A stretch of DNA of 21,233 bases, taken from NCBI GenBank assembly GCA_036939355.1, contig JALLAP010000070.1:1-21233 (forward strand), given 5' to 3'. Each line of letters starts with the position of its first letter. Position 1 is the first letter of the stretch. Shown in pieces: positions 1 to 6,904 of the stretch. Source of the stretch: Thalassiosira profunda. Its lineage: Eukaryota > Bacillariophyta > Thalassiosirophyceae > Thalassiosirales > Thalassiosiraceae. The notes under the pieces are model-generated. The model did not search any database. It saw only the letters and a program-made list of their open reading frames with translations, and was not told the origin of the DNA. A program made the position numbers and the translations under genes.

Positions 1-185
1 ACATTCTCGACCCGGCGTCGGACTGGGATGTGGCGTTGCAGGCCACGTGGGTCGCTTCCGGCGTGTTATGGCTGCACTGCGCTCTCATCTACTTGGGAGC
101 CTTTGTTTATGAATTTCTGAGGAAGAGGAAGGAAGGCCAAGAGCCTTTCACCGAGGTCTCTGATACAACAACGCAACGAATGTGA
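1..185 (+). CDS. 3' end of multi-pass membrane protein gene, tandem copy 1 (partial)
   Basis: The window opens inside the last exon of a gene whose second copy lies at 4676-6147. The frame starts at base 3 and gives 60 residues ending in a TGA at 183-185. The piece contains the final hydrophobic helix (ATWVASGVLWLHCAL) followed by a basic RKRK stretch and a short polar tail. Compared with copy 2 only four base changes are visible in the shared 218 bases; two change residues (Ile/Thr in the helix, Glu/Gly in the tail). The rest of the gene lies left of the window, so it cannot be judged whether this copy is complete. Function is unknown; see the entry at 4676-6147. Confidence 0.75.
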   Translation, partial: ILDPASDWDVALQATWVASGVLWLHCALIYLGAFVYEFLRKRKEGQEPFTEVSDTTTQRM

Positions 186-218
186 TTGGCCCCATTCAAT
201 TGCACTGCTTGATTCGTT
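1..218. repeat. Near-identical duplicated segment (pair of 5963-6180)
   Basis: Bases 1-218 match 5963-6180 with four substitutions seen by eye. The match covers the last exon of the membrane protein gene and 33 bases past its stop codon. It ends sharply after GATTCGTT. Beyond that point only short patches align. The neighbouring MATH-BTB genes of the two units are much more diverged, so this segment appears to have been homogenised more recently. Confidence 0.9.
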
Positions 219-319
219 GCGGGAGGGAATAGAATTGGCGAGCCGGAATATGCATAGGCAGCAATCAGCCAACCACAGGCTGCAGTGAGGACAAAACTGC
301 GTTCTTACATAGTGTTCAT

Positions 320-332
320 AATCGTAACGATT
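320..332. promoter_or_regulatory. Conserved palindrome between convergent genes, copy 1
   Basis: AATCGTAACGATT is a perfect 6-base inverted repeat around one central A. It lies in a stretch of over 20 bases (TTCATAATCGTAACGATTG and onward) that is identical at 6301-6324, although the sequence on both sides has drifted. It sits between the 3' ends of the membrane protein gene and the MATH-BTB gene in both duplicated units. A 3'-UTR or RNA-processing role is inference only. Confidence 0.4.
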
Positions 333-408
333 GTCTTGTCAGCTGACCGGAGATGTCGCGCCGAAAGCAACCCATGCCGCAACAGCATAAAACGAAGCAC
401 CCATCTCT

Positions 409-1677
409 TCAAGAACGTTCTTTGAGAAGAGCAATCATCGCTTCTCTCGACCCATCAATATCCAGACCTTTCTCGTGCAGCTTCCTCCGCAGCGTACTCA
501 CCCTCATCGTGTCATAGTCGTCGCTATCCTCTGACTTTTTCTTTCCCCTGGTCACAGTCGTGAGGAGATCCGTCACCACCGAGCCCGGGACGTCATTGAA
601 AGACACCTTGCCGAGGATATCTTTCCCATTCTCTGCAACAAAATCGACCACCACTTCTTTCAGGAGGGCGCAGTTTTTGGAGTCCGCGTACAGCAGATTG
701 TCGAGCACATTCTCCACCGTCAGCTCAACCGAATTCGCGTAGCACGCCTCCGCTTTCAACTTCAGACTGACCACCCCAAATTTGTCCGCTGCATCGATAA
801 GATCCTTCGCATTTGCCTTCATCTCCTCTTCGGGGACCTCTCCCCCGTACGCATAACGGAGCATGTGATGGAAGATCTCAGGCTTCACGCCCATGATTTG
901 GATAGGTGACATACCCTTCGCCGATTTGGCAAGCTCGGCGAGGGTGGACGCAGCGTCCCGGAGGATGAAACGGTGTGCGTAAAACTGCGTCGCTCCCCCC
1001 CTGGATTTCTTCTTTGCGCCCCCCTCGCTCGCATCATCCGCCATCTTGGCCTTTTTCCGTGCCCCCTCCCCCAACTCGTCCCCACCGTCACTGACCTCCA
1101 ATAAAACGTCTGCCGTCTCTTCGTCGTTGAACCTCCTCAGGACATTTTGGCCCAGAGGATTTTCGGGGATGAACGGGGGCACGGGGGTGTCTCGCGCCCC
1201 AATTGCCCGCATGCGGACCTCTACAATCAGTGTTCCTTTCACCAGTGCTTCTGAAATTTGGGAGCGTTTGGCGAAATCTGACGTTCCACCACAGTTGGTT
1301 TCAAATGCTGCATCGTCCACAGACGCGAATTCACCTTCCTGATGGTGACAAGCGATCTGTTCCCCGTCACCATTCTGGACCCTGATTTTGTACTCAAGGT
1401 CGATGCTTCCGGTAGATTGGTGAGTAAGAAAGATGGACACGTATCCATCGTCCGCAATGAGGCAGCCGCCGGGGTACAAGTCCAAAGTCCATTTGCGCCC
1501 GAGGCACGTAAACCGCGGAGATTCGAACATTGCATTATCGAATGGCGACAACCGCTCAAAACGCAGAAAATGCACCTCCACGTACTCCCACTCGTCGGGC
1601 TTGGCCTTCGTCGTCCCCGCAAGCGTGCCGAACCGCGTCACCACCGTCGTGGTGCGCTGCGTGATTTCATCGCTCAT
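409..1677 (-). CDS. MATH-BTB-SAP protein 1 (putative CUL3 substrate adaptor)
   Basis: 422 residues, no intron needed. The start is the ATG at 1677 (MSDEITQ); upstream in-frame sequence has only a TTG. Residues about 27-160 look like a MATH-type beta-sandwich (conserved FTCLGRKWTLDLYPGG and DGYVSIFL). Residues about 181-285 form a BTB/POZ domain (ADVLLEV, FYAHRFILRDAASTLAEL, IFHHMLRYAYGG). It is split by a lysine-rich insert (RKKAK, KKKSR) that could be a nuclear signal. A BACK-like helical part follows. Residues 389-420 fit a SAP motif (MRVSTLRRKLHEKGLDIDGS). MATH-BTB proteins of animals and plants bind CUL3 through BTB and substrate through MATH. The SAP end would add DNA or RNA binding, which is inference. 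Two paralogues lie at 6405-7707 (broken) and 15350-16558 (intact). The gene is convergent with the membrane gene tail on its left. Confidence 0.85.
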   Translation of the reverse strand: MSDEITQRTTTVVTRFGTLAGTTKAKPDEWEYVEVHFLRFERLSPFDNAMFESPRFTCLGRKWTLDLYPGGCLIADDGYVSIFLTHQSTGSIDLEYKIRVQNGDGEQIACHHQEGEFASVDDAAFETNCGGTSDFAKRSQISEALVKGTLIVEVRMRAIGARDTPVPPFIPENPLGQNVLRRFNDEETADVLLEVSDGGDELGEGARKKAKMADDASEGGAKKKSRGGATQFYAHRFILRDAASTLAELAKSAKGMSPIQIMGVKPEIFHHMLRYAYGGEVPEEEMKANAKDLIDAADKFGVVSLKLKAEACYANSVELTVENVLDNLLYADSKNCALLKEVVVDFVAENGKDILGKVSFNDVPGSVVTDLLTTVTRGKKKSEDSDDYDTMRVSTLRRKLHEKGLDIDGSREAMIALLKERS

Positions 1678-2201
1678 GATAATATTTTGTTGAGGCAATA
1701 AGAGCCGAGCCGGGGGAGTGAAAAGATGGCCTCCGCGACGGAGAGCGAGAGCCGCGTGCGATTTCGCACCAAGCCAGGCGCTACCACGTCGGCCACGGTC
1801 TTGATATTTCCAGAGGCCTTGAGGCGAACAGCAGGAACAGGGAGGAGGGGGGGGTCGGCATCGGCAGTCGGCAGTCGGCAGACGGAGGAGGCAGACAGCG
1901 CGTAGCGCGTAGCCGGAGTCAGATTTACCTTAGAGTCGTGCGCGAGTTATCACTTAGTCGCGTAGAAGGGGCGCTCTCCTCCCGCTCTCCTCTGCTCTCT
2001 TCGACGTGTCGCCATTCCATGGCGCCATTCCTCTCTCGCGCAGCACCAGCAGCGGCCACAATCGGCGCGTCGATAACAATACCCAGCCGCCGCCGCGGTT
2101 ATCGGCGTAGGTGCAGCACGCGCCAATTATTGCTCACATGATGTGAGCTCCCGAAGCCTCGAGCGATCGCGTCAAAGAAATAGTCCAGCTCACCCAGCAA
2201 C
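1678..2201. promoter_or_regulatory. Divergent intergenic region, unit 1
   Basis: This is the shared upstream region of MATH-BTB gene 1 (leftward) and the zinc-finger remnant (rightward). It contains a short tandem run of TCGGCA/TCGGCAG at 1855-1881. A 16-base box, TAGAGTCGTGCGCGAG at 1931-1946, recurs exactly at 7922-7937 in the matching region of unit 2, followed in both by a TTAGT-containing stretch. No convincing gene is seen here; the small open frames are on GC-rich sequence with no recognisable protein features. Confidence 0.45.
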
Positions 2202-2272
2202 ATGGGATCGAAGCCCTCCCAACCTTCAGGCGCGGAAGGGCAGGAGCCGAAGTCCAATTCCTCCTCGACACG
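2202..2272 (+). pseudogene. 5' remnant of zinc-finger gene (unit 1 copy)
   Basis: The ATG at 2202 begins MGSKPSQPSGAEGQEPKSNS, which aligns with the start of the intact zinc-finger gene at 8129 (MGSKPSSDAEGRAPESNS), including the shared STR after it. Similarity stops at about 2272, well before the zinc-finger cysteines. The frame runs on into the membrane gene fragment out of frame and then into the transposon, so no functional product is expected. This marks the right-hand breakpoint of duplication unit 1. Confidence 0.7.
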
Positions 2273-2286
2273 GATGAAGGTGTTTG

Positions 2287-2702
2287 ATGCGCAATCGGGC
2301 GGCCTTTGTGGGCTATTCGCAAGAGTCGTGGGATGCGGAATTCGCGGGCTTGGCCACTTCGGTGGATACCAACGCTCCAACAAAGAAGCCGACGGCCACA
2401 GTGAGTGTACTATGCACATGTATCACAGCCACTACGCTTCCTGGATTCGTCTGGCTCATCTTTTACCCTCAGCCAACGAAGTTTCCCACATCAAAGCCGG
2501 TAACCGAGAGCCCGACCACACAGCCAACACCCAGACCGGTTACGGGCAGTCCGACGATGCAGCCAACGCCAGGGCCCGTGACAGCTGCTCCCACGACAAA
2601 GCCATCGCCTGCCATTGCCGTTCAGCCTCCGCAGCCCGATCCAGCGCCAACAGTTCCTTCCACGCCGGCCGCACCTGGAGGCGCCACTCCTCAATCTCCA
2701 AC
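2287..2702 (+). pseudogene. Truncated 5' part of dyad-repeat membrane protein gene (unit 2), cut by transposon
   Basis: In frame from the ATG at 2287 the sequence gives MRNRAAFVGYSQESWDAEF. This matches the second half of the repeated module of the downstream protein (E-M/V-x-x-x-A-A-x-x-x-GY-x-x-x-x-W-D), so the fragment starts in mid-module. A clear intron lies at 2401-2472 (72 bases, GTGAGTGTAC to TTTTACCCTCAG, phase 0). After it comes a PT-rich stretch (PTSKPVTESPTTQPTPRP) of the kind common in diatom secreted or wall proteins. The frame runs up to CAA-TCT-CCA-AC at 2702, where the transposon begins. Deleting the transposon plus one AC joins it in frame to TCG-CCT-ACC-CCA at 4744, giving SPTSPTPEEL. 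An in-frame TGA at 2275-2277 and the module truncation mean the original N-terminus is missing. Confidence 0.7.
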
Positions 2703-2724
2703 CACAGCAATCAAAAAAGGTGGG
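2703..2724 (+). repeat. Left terminal inverted repeat of transposon
   Basis: Starts CACAGCAATCAAAAAA and ends in GGTGGG. It pairs with 4720-4741 on the opposite strand with a single mismatch at position 16. The outer GGTGGG overlaps the first hexamer of the left subterminal array. Confidence 0.85.
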
Positions 2725-3009
2725 ATGCGCGGTGGGTTCTGACGGATCCCACCCGCAATCCACCTAAAATAAGCAAAGTAATGGTGGATTCTGCCGATTC
2801 TGGCGGTGGCTTTTGTTTTGTCTCGCGCGCAAATCAAGACAAATCTCACCAACAGAACCCACCTCGAGTGGCGCCTGGCGATAAAGTGAGCGCTTTTTCC
2901 ACCCAAGATCTTGCAAAACCCACCTCGAATGGTGATTGGCGAGCACGAATCCCACCGCAAAATCCACCTATCGACCCTCGAGCTAAGCCCATCTGGTGCA
3001 AAACCCACC
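2719..3009. repeat. Left subterminal hexamer array of transposon
   Basis: GGTGGG or its complement CCCACC occurs at 2719, 2731, 2748, 2858, 2919, 2951 and 3004. Several copies have a longer shared context, AAAACCCACCTCGA at 2858 and 2919 and ATCCCACC or AATCCACC at others. After the first two copies the orientation is CCCACC on the plus strand. The rest of the left arm, up to about 3369, has no other feature I can support. Confidence 0.7.
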
Positions 3010-3369
3010 GCAGATCACACCTATTTGGCCGTTGCTATTTTACCGCGCTCTATCGATTGACCGCCCGCGCCGCATCGCCGCCCACGCCCCCGCCGCTTGC
3101 CCTGCACCATCGGCATCACTTGCCCCCATCTCGCTCCCCTGCTGAAATCGTCTCGTGCATTGTGCCCCGCGTCGGCCGGCCGGCAACCCTGTGCTCTTGG
3201 TACACGTGATATGAAACCCTGTGGGTGCTATTGGGATAGAGCGATGAGATGAGCAGGCGCGGGATTCATGATAGTTGTTTGCATGTTATCCCCCCGGCTC
3301 CGACCTGCGCCGTGGTCGAGGAGGAGCGCCGAGCGACGCTGTCTCCGCGCATCGGCCGCAGGCGCCGCC

Positions 3370-3778
3370 ATGGTTCGTTCTTGTGAAGAGGTAGGCATGT
3401 GAGCGAGAGGTCGTTGCAAATTTTATGAGGCGACGAGAGAGACGAGAGAGCGAGGAGAGGAGGAGCAGGAAGTTAAGGTCAGCGAAGAAAGATTACTAAT
3501 TCCTACGTTATTTTCTACAGGAGCTTCTTCAACACCAAACGAAAACGAAGTCAGCAGCAAGCGCGCCCAAACACAATCCACCGCCGATCCTGCAGAACCC
3601 ACCGAGCGACGATGCAGGGCACCAAGCAGCCGCCACCAGTTGCTGGCGCGCTGGTGCCGCGTGGCACAATGTCACAAAGTGGTGCACTTGCAGTAGCTAC
3701 CGCGCAGCTGCTATCCAGAACATCACCACGGCAGCGACCACCCATCACGACACATTATCTACACTTAACCCCGCAACA
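3370..3778 (+). other. Possible 5' exons of the transposon coiled-coil gene
   Basis: Upstream of the ATG at 3779 the same frame is open back to 3521, directly after a good splice acceptor. The stretch 3478-3520 looks like a 43-base intron: GTCAGC donor, TTACTAAT branch-like site, ATTTTCTACAG acceptor. In phase with it, 3430-3477 reads an acidic exon (ETRERGEEEQEVK). A second short intron at 3391-3429 would join it to an ATG in strong context at 3370 (GCCGCCATGG). All junctions are phase 0. The introns are very short (39 and 43 bases), so this extension is a prediction; the gene may simply start at 3779. Confidence 0.35.
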
Positions 3779-4369
3779 ATGGCATCCTCCGCCAACGCCG
3801 ATGCAGCCGTAATTGAGCGGGAAGCCGAATTTGAGCGGAGGCTGCAGCGGCTGGAGCAGGAGCGGCAGCGGCTCGAGCGCGATACTCGGCAGCTCCGGCG
3901 GCAGGTTGAGCGGGCGGAGCAGGAGCAGCTACTGCGGGAGCCGCTCGAGGACGTCACCAACGCTGATGCAGCCGAAATCGAGCGGAGGCTGCAGCGGCTC
4001 GAGCAATGGGTCCAGCGGCGCGAGCACGAGCGCCTTGCACGTGAACAGCTGCAGGAGGGGCTGAGGGTCGAGGAGCTCAAGCTGGGCGACACGTTCTGGG
4101 AAGACATGCGCGTTGGCAATAGCCGGCGCGCGAGCGGGTGGATTCAGGGCAAGGTGGTCATGCACGTCAGGGGGTCGTCCGAGATGGTGTGCGTGTACAT
4201 CAACGGAAGGGTGCGAAAGAGGTCGCAGGCTGCCTTGAGGAGGAACAGGGAAATGGCACGCATCGCCGGGAAACCGGCAATCACGGCAGCAGAGAACGAA
4301 CAATTGGACAGACAGGAAAGTGGTGCCTGGGGTGCAATGCGCTCCCTTGGTGGGAGTTACTATCGCTGA
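3779..4369 (+). CDS. Transposon-borne coiled-coil protein of unknown function
   Basis: 196 residues from the ATG at 3779. Residues about 10-105 are a charged coiled coil rich in Leu, Glu, Arg and Gln. It is built from two related blocks that each start NADAA-x-IE and run into ERRLQRLEQ, so the coil itself is an internal duplication (DNA 3795-3860 resembles 3958-4010). Residues about 105-165 form a mixed domain (KLGDTFWEDMRVGN, SGWIQGKVVMHVRG, MVCVYINGRVRKRSQAALRR) that ends in a basic helix. I do not recognise it; no DDE/D transposase or other catalytic triad is evident. Its central position inside the inverted repeats suggests it belongs to the element, perhaps as an accessory DNA-binding protein, which is inference. 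The gene may extend upstream through short introns (see 3370-3778). Confidence 0.55.
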   Translation: MASSANADAAVIEREAEFERRLQRLEQERQRLERDTRQLRRQVERAEQEQLLREPLEDVTNADAAEIERRLQRLEQWVQRREHERLAREQLQEGLRVEELKLGDTFWEDMRVGNSRRASGWIQGKVVMHVRGSSEMVCVYINGRVRKRSQAALRRNREMARIAGKPAITAAENEQLDRQESGAWGAMRSLGGSYYR

Positions 4370-4529
4370 GGCGAGACGAGGATGGATGAGTTAGGTATTG
4401 GGGGATGTTTAGGTGAGGAACGGAAAGCGGGGAGTTAGTTGGGATTTGCAGAGATGGAGGTGGGATGTGCAGGGCGGAGAAGATGACAGCGCCAAAAGGA
4501 TGACGCGAGAAGGTTCTGATCACACGACA

Positions 4530-4725
4530 GGTGGGTTTTGTTGAGATTTGTGGTGTATTATGCGCTGTCAAGACAGGCCGGTGGGTTTCGTCGAGATTGG
4601 CGGTGGGATGTGCTCCAAGCTAATTTTTAAGGGATACAATAAGCGGTAGCGACGCGATCAGAGCAGATTGGTGGGATGCGCCTGGGTTTTGCCAAAACCC
4701 ACCTCAGGAAAAAACAGAACCCACC
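4530..4725. repeat. Right subterminal hexamer array of transposon
   Basis: GGTGGG/CCCACC occurs at 4530, 4580, 4602, 4670, 4698 and 4720. The inner four read GGTGGG on the plus strand and the outer two CCCACC, a mirror image of the left arm. Longer shared contexts are GGTGGGTTTTGTTGAGATT at 4530 and GGTGGGTTTCGTCGAGATT at 4580. The part of the right arm from 4370 to 4529 shows nothing else. Confidence 0.7.
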
Positions 4726-6147
4726 GTTTTTGATTGCTGTGACCTCGCCTACCCCAGAGGAGCTCTATGACGATGAATGGTGGCGCGACCTTCCCCCGGA
4801 GATTCGGAATGCATACATCGTGCTTGGCTACAACCAAACAATGTGGGACGATGGGATCGGCGTGGCCTTCTCGGAGGACTACGATTGGGACGAAATGACG
4901 CCGGAGATGCAGGAGGCGGCGTCTCTGATTGGCTACACAAAGGAACTTTGGGACGCGGACGAATCTGGGCTCGTTGGCTCAGGACCCGTCGCTGCTCCTT
5001 CCCAATCCATCGGACGGCCCGGCCCCGTCGCCGCTGGTCACTACGACGCCTACGATTGGGAAGAGTTGCCCCCGGAGGTGCAGGAAGCCGCCACAATTCT
5101 TGGATTTGACCAAACGCTCTGGGATGCCAATGGAGCTGCGTGGTCGGACGACTTTGATTGGGACGAGCTTTCTCCGGAGGTTCAAGAAGCTGCGGTGCTT
5201 TTGGGGTACAACGAGGCCTCGTGGGGCAACGACCCGGAACCGGGCGATCCGGGCTTCTACGATGCTTACGACTGGGCGGAGTTGCCGCCCGATTTTCAAG
5301 AAGCCGCTGCTGTTCTTGGGTACGATCAAAACATGTGGGATACGGGCGACGGTGTTGCCTGGTCGGAAGATTATGATTGGGACGAACTCCCTCCCGAAGC
5401 TCAGGAAGCGGCCGCACTGCTGGGCTACGACAAAGACTCGTGGGACAACGAGGATTCCGAGGGCGGCTTCTCCGTCGACGATTATATCAGCGTCGACGAC
5501 GACTACGTCTTCCAAGTTGGCAACCCGGCCGACGACGTGTGGGTGTCGCGGTACCAGATTCTCTACTTCTTCGCCGCGCTGTGTTTCCTGTGCGTGGGCG
5601 TGTTGGATCTGATCGTCGAGAGAAACAAGTTCCACGTCTTGATGATCTTGGCCGGACTCTTTGGCATAATCTCGTCCATTTTTGTGGAGGAGAACGTGCG
5701 CACGTCCGACATCCTCAACGCCGTCTCGGTGCACTTCTTCCTTTTGGAAGCGATAACGCTGTTTGGGCACCACAAACGGACCAGAATGGGAGAGGATGCC
5801 GGAATATGGGTGAAACGCTCCATTCTCTTTGCGGACCTGGAGTTTGGCATTGGAGCATTGATGGATGTCATCGTGAGTAGAGGTCTCGTCAGTTTGCCAC
5901 CTATGTATCTCGATTGGCTGACGAAAATCTGCACCCTCCTCCAATCTAGCTCTCCTACTTCTACATTCTCGACCCGGCGTCGGACTGGGATGTGGCGTTG
6001 CAGGCCACTTGGGTCGCTTCCGGCGTGTTATGGCTGCACTGCGCTCTCACCTACTTGGGAGCCTTTGTTTATGAATTTCTGAGGAAGAGGAAAGAAGGCC
6101 AAGGGCCTTTCACCGAGGTCTCTGATACAACAACGCAACGAATGTGA
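4676..6147 (+). CDS. Dyad-repeat, five-helix membrane protein with transposon-derived N-terminus
   Basis: Two exons: 4676-5872 and 5950-6147, with a 77-base intron (GTGAGTAG to CCAATCTAG, phase 0), giving 464 residues. Residues 1-22 come from the transposon right arm; host sequence starts at about residue 23 (TSPTPEEL). Residues 31-260 hold six modules of the form YDWxELPPExQEAAxxLGY followed about five residues later by WD. They alternate as A-B pairs: A (31-68, 123-159, 195-232) ends in a GxAWSxD-like tail, B (69-94, 160-186, 233-258) does not. Hydrophobic helices follow at about 293-314, 319-337, 346-364, 382-406 and 418-440, then a basic RKRK and a polar tail. The acidic repeat region would face one side of the membrane. 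Function unknown. The original N-terminus, including any signal peptide, is cut off; whether the remaining frame is translated is uncertain. Confidence 0.7.
4683..4701. repeat. Perfect hairpin near right transposon end
   Basis: TGGGTTTTG and CAAAACCCA are perfect inverted repeats around a single C. The hairpin lies seven bases inside the open frame that starts at the ATG at 4676, so it would be part of the new 5' coding region of the membrane protein gene. Confidence 0.6.
4720..4741 (-). repeat. Right terminal inverted repeat of transposon
   Basis: Read on the minus strand it begins CACAGCAATCAAAAAC and continues GGTGGG, matching the left end (2703-2724) at 21 of 22 positions. It is directly followed by AC and then by the resumed host gene frame. 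Confidence 0.85.
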
Positions 6148-6180
6148 TTGGCCCCATTCAATTGCACTGCTTGATTCGTT
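5963..6180. repeat. Near-identical duplicated segment (pair of 1-218)
   Basis: Last exon and first 33 bases of 3' flank of the membrane protein gene, unit 2. It matches 1-218 with four substitutions; the similarity ends abruptly after GATTCGTT in both copies. Confidence 0.9.
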
Positions 6181-6305
6181 TGGAGCGGACGGAACCCAAC
6201 CACATGCAAATGCGCAGAGAATTGGCCGAAGCAGGAACTGCATGCATCAGCCATCAGCCACCACCAGTGAGGACTGACTGCGTATCTTACTAGATAGTGC
6301 TTCAT

Positions 6306-6318
6306 AATCGTAACGATT
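6306..6318. promoter_or_regulatory. Conserved palindrome between convergent genes, copy 2
   Basis: Second occurrence of AATCGTAACGATT, inside a block of over 20 bases identical to unit 1, again between the membrane gene and MATH-BTB gene 3' ends. Flanking sequence is otherwise poorly conserved. Confidence 0.4.
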
Positions 6319-6686
6319 GTCTTGTTCGCTGACCGAAGCTCGAGGATAAACACACCTGATCCAATGCATTGAGGGAGAGAGCTGCATGCGACCAAATAGC
6401 ACGCTCAAGGGTTCTCCTCCATTGGATCTCCTGCGGGATTTGGTTCCTCCTCAACGGGCGGGGTATTTTCTTTCAGCAAAGCAATCATCGCTTCTCTCGA
6501 GCCATCGATATCTAATCCTTTCTCGTGCAGCTTCCTCCGCAAAGCGCTCACCCTCATGGTGGTGTAGTCGTTGCCACTCTCATCCCCATTACTCCCCTCC
6601 TTTCCCCTGGTCGTTGCTGTGAGGAGATCCTTCATCAGAGCCCCCGGCACATCATCAAAACACACCTTGTCGAGAACTTCCTTCCC

Positions 6687-6698
6687 GTTAGGGTTAGG
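6687..6698 (+). repeat. Telomere-like dimer inside MATH-BTB copy 2
   Basis: GTTAGGGTTAGG on the plus strand; in the coding sense CCTAACCCTAAC encodes PNPN. The two paralogues have five unrelated codons here (FVAEN, FMVEN) where this copy has four. The same 12-mer occurs upstream of the MORN gene at 15045-15056. Confidence 0.5.
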
Positions 6699-6904
6699 AT
6701 CGACCGCCACCTCCTTCAGGAGGGCGCAGTTTTTGGAGTCCGCGTACAGCAGACTGTCCATCACATTGTCCACACACAGCCCTATCGACCCAACGTAGCA
6801 CGCCTCTGCTTCGAGTTTCAGGTTTGTAACCCCGTACTTGTCGGATGCATCGATGATCTCCTTCGCGTTTGCCCTGAAATAGGCTTCGGGCACCTTCCCT
6901 CCGT

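Larger units (their letters stand above)
2703..4741. mobile_element. DNA transposon with 22-bp terminal inverted repeats, unclassified family
   Basis: The ends are inverted copies of CACAGCAATCAAAAA followed by A or C and GGTGGG, 21 of 22 bases matching. The flanks read AC on both sides (2701-2702, 4742-4743), consistent with a 2-base target duplication. Removing the element and one AC restores an open frame across the interrupted host gene, which fixes the boundaries. Arrays of GGTGGG/CCCACC hexamers fill both arms (seven at 2719-3009, six at 4530-4725) and resemble transposase-binding subterminal repeats. There are short hairpins near each end (2719-2726 with 2746-2753; 4683-4701). The only good gene inside encodes a coiled-coil protein (3779-4369) that I cannot match to a transposase. 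It may be non-autonomous, a degraded element, or an undescribed family. Confidence 0.75.

Noticed and set aside
2691..3008. 105-codon minus-strand frame in the transposon left arm
   Set aside because: The repeated Trp/Arg/Ile words are translations of the hexamer array, not a protein domain.
2202..3209. 335-codon open frame from the zinc-finger start into the transposon
   Set aside because: It crosses three unrelated sequences: zinc-finger 5' end, membrane gene in the wrong frame, and transposon arm. It ignores a clear intron in the host frame. It is open by chance.
2703..4741. Transposon as a spliced intron of the host gene
   Set aside because: The left junction has no GT donor near it, so exact removal at the RNA level is unlikely, although an acceptor-like CACCTCAG lies at 4699-4706.
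4979..5944. 321-codon open frame antisense to the membrane protein gene
   Set aside because: It is a shadow of the dyad repeats; it spans the intron and lacks domains.
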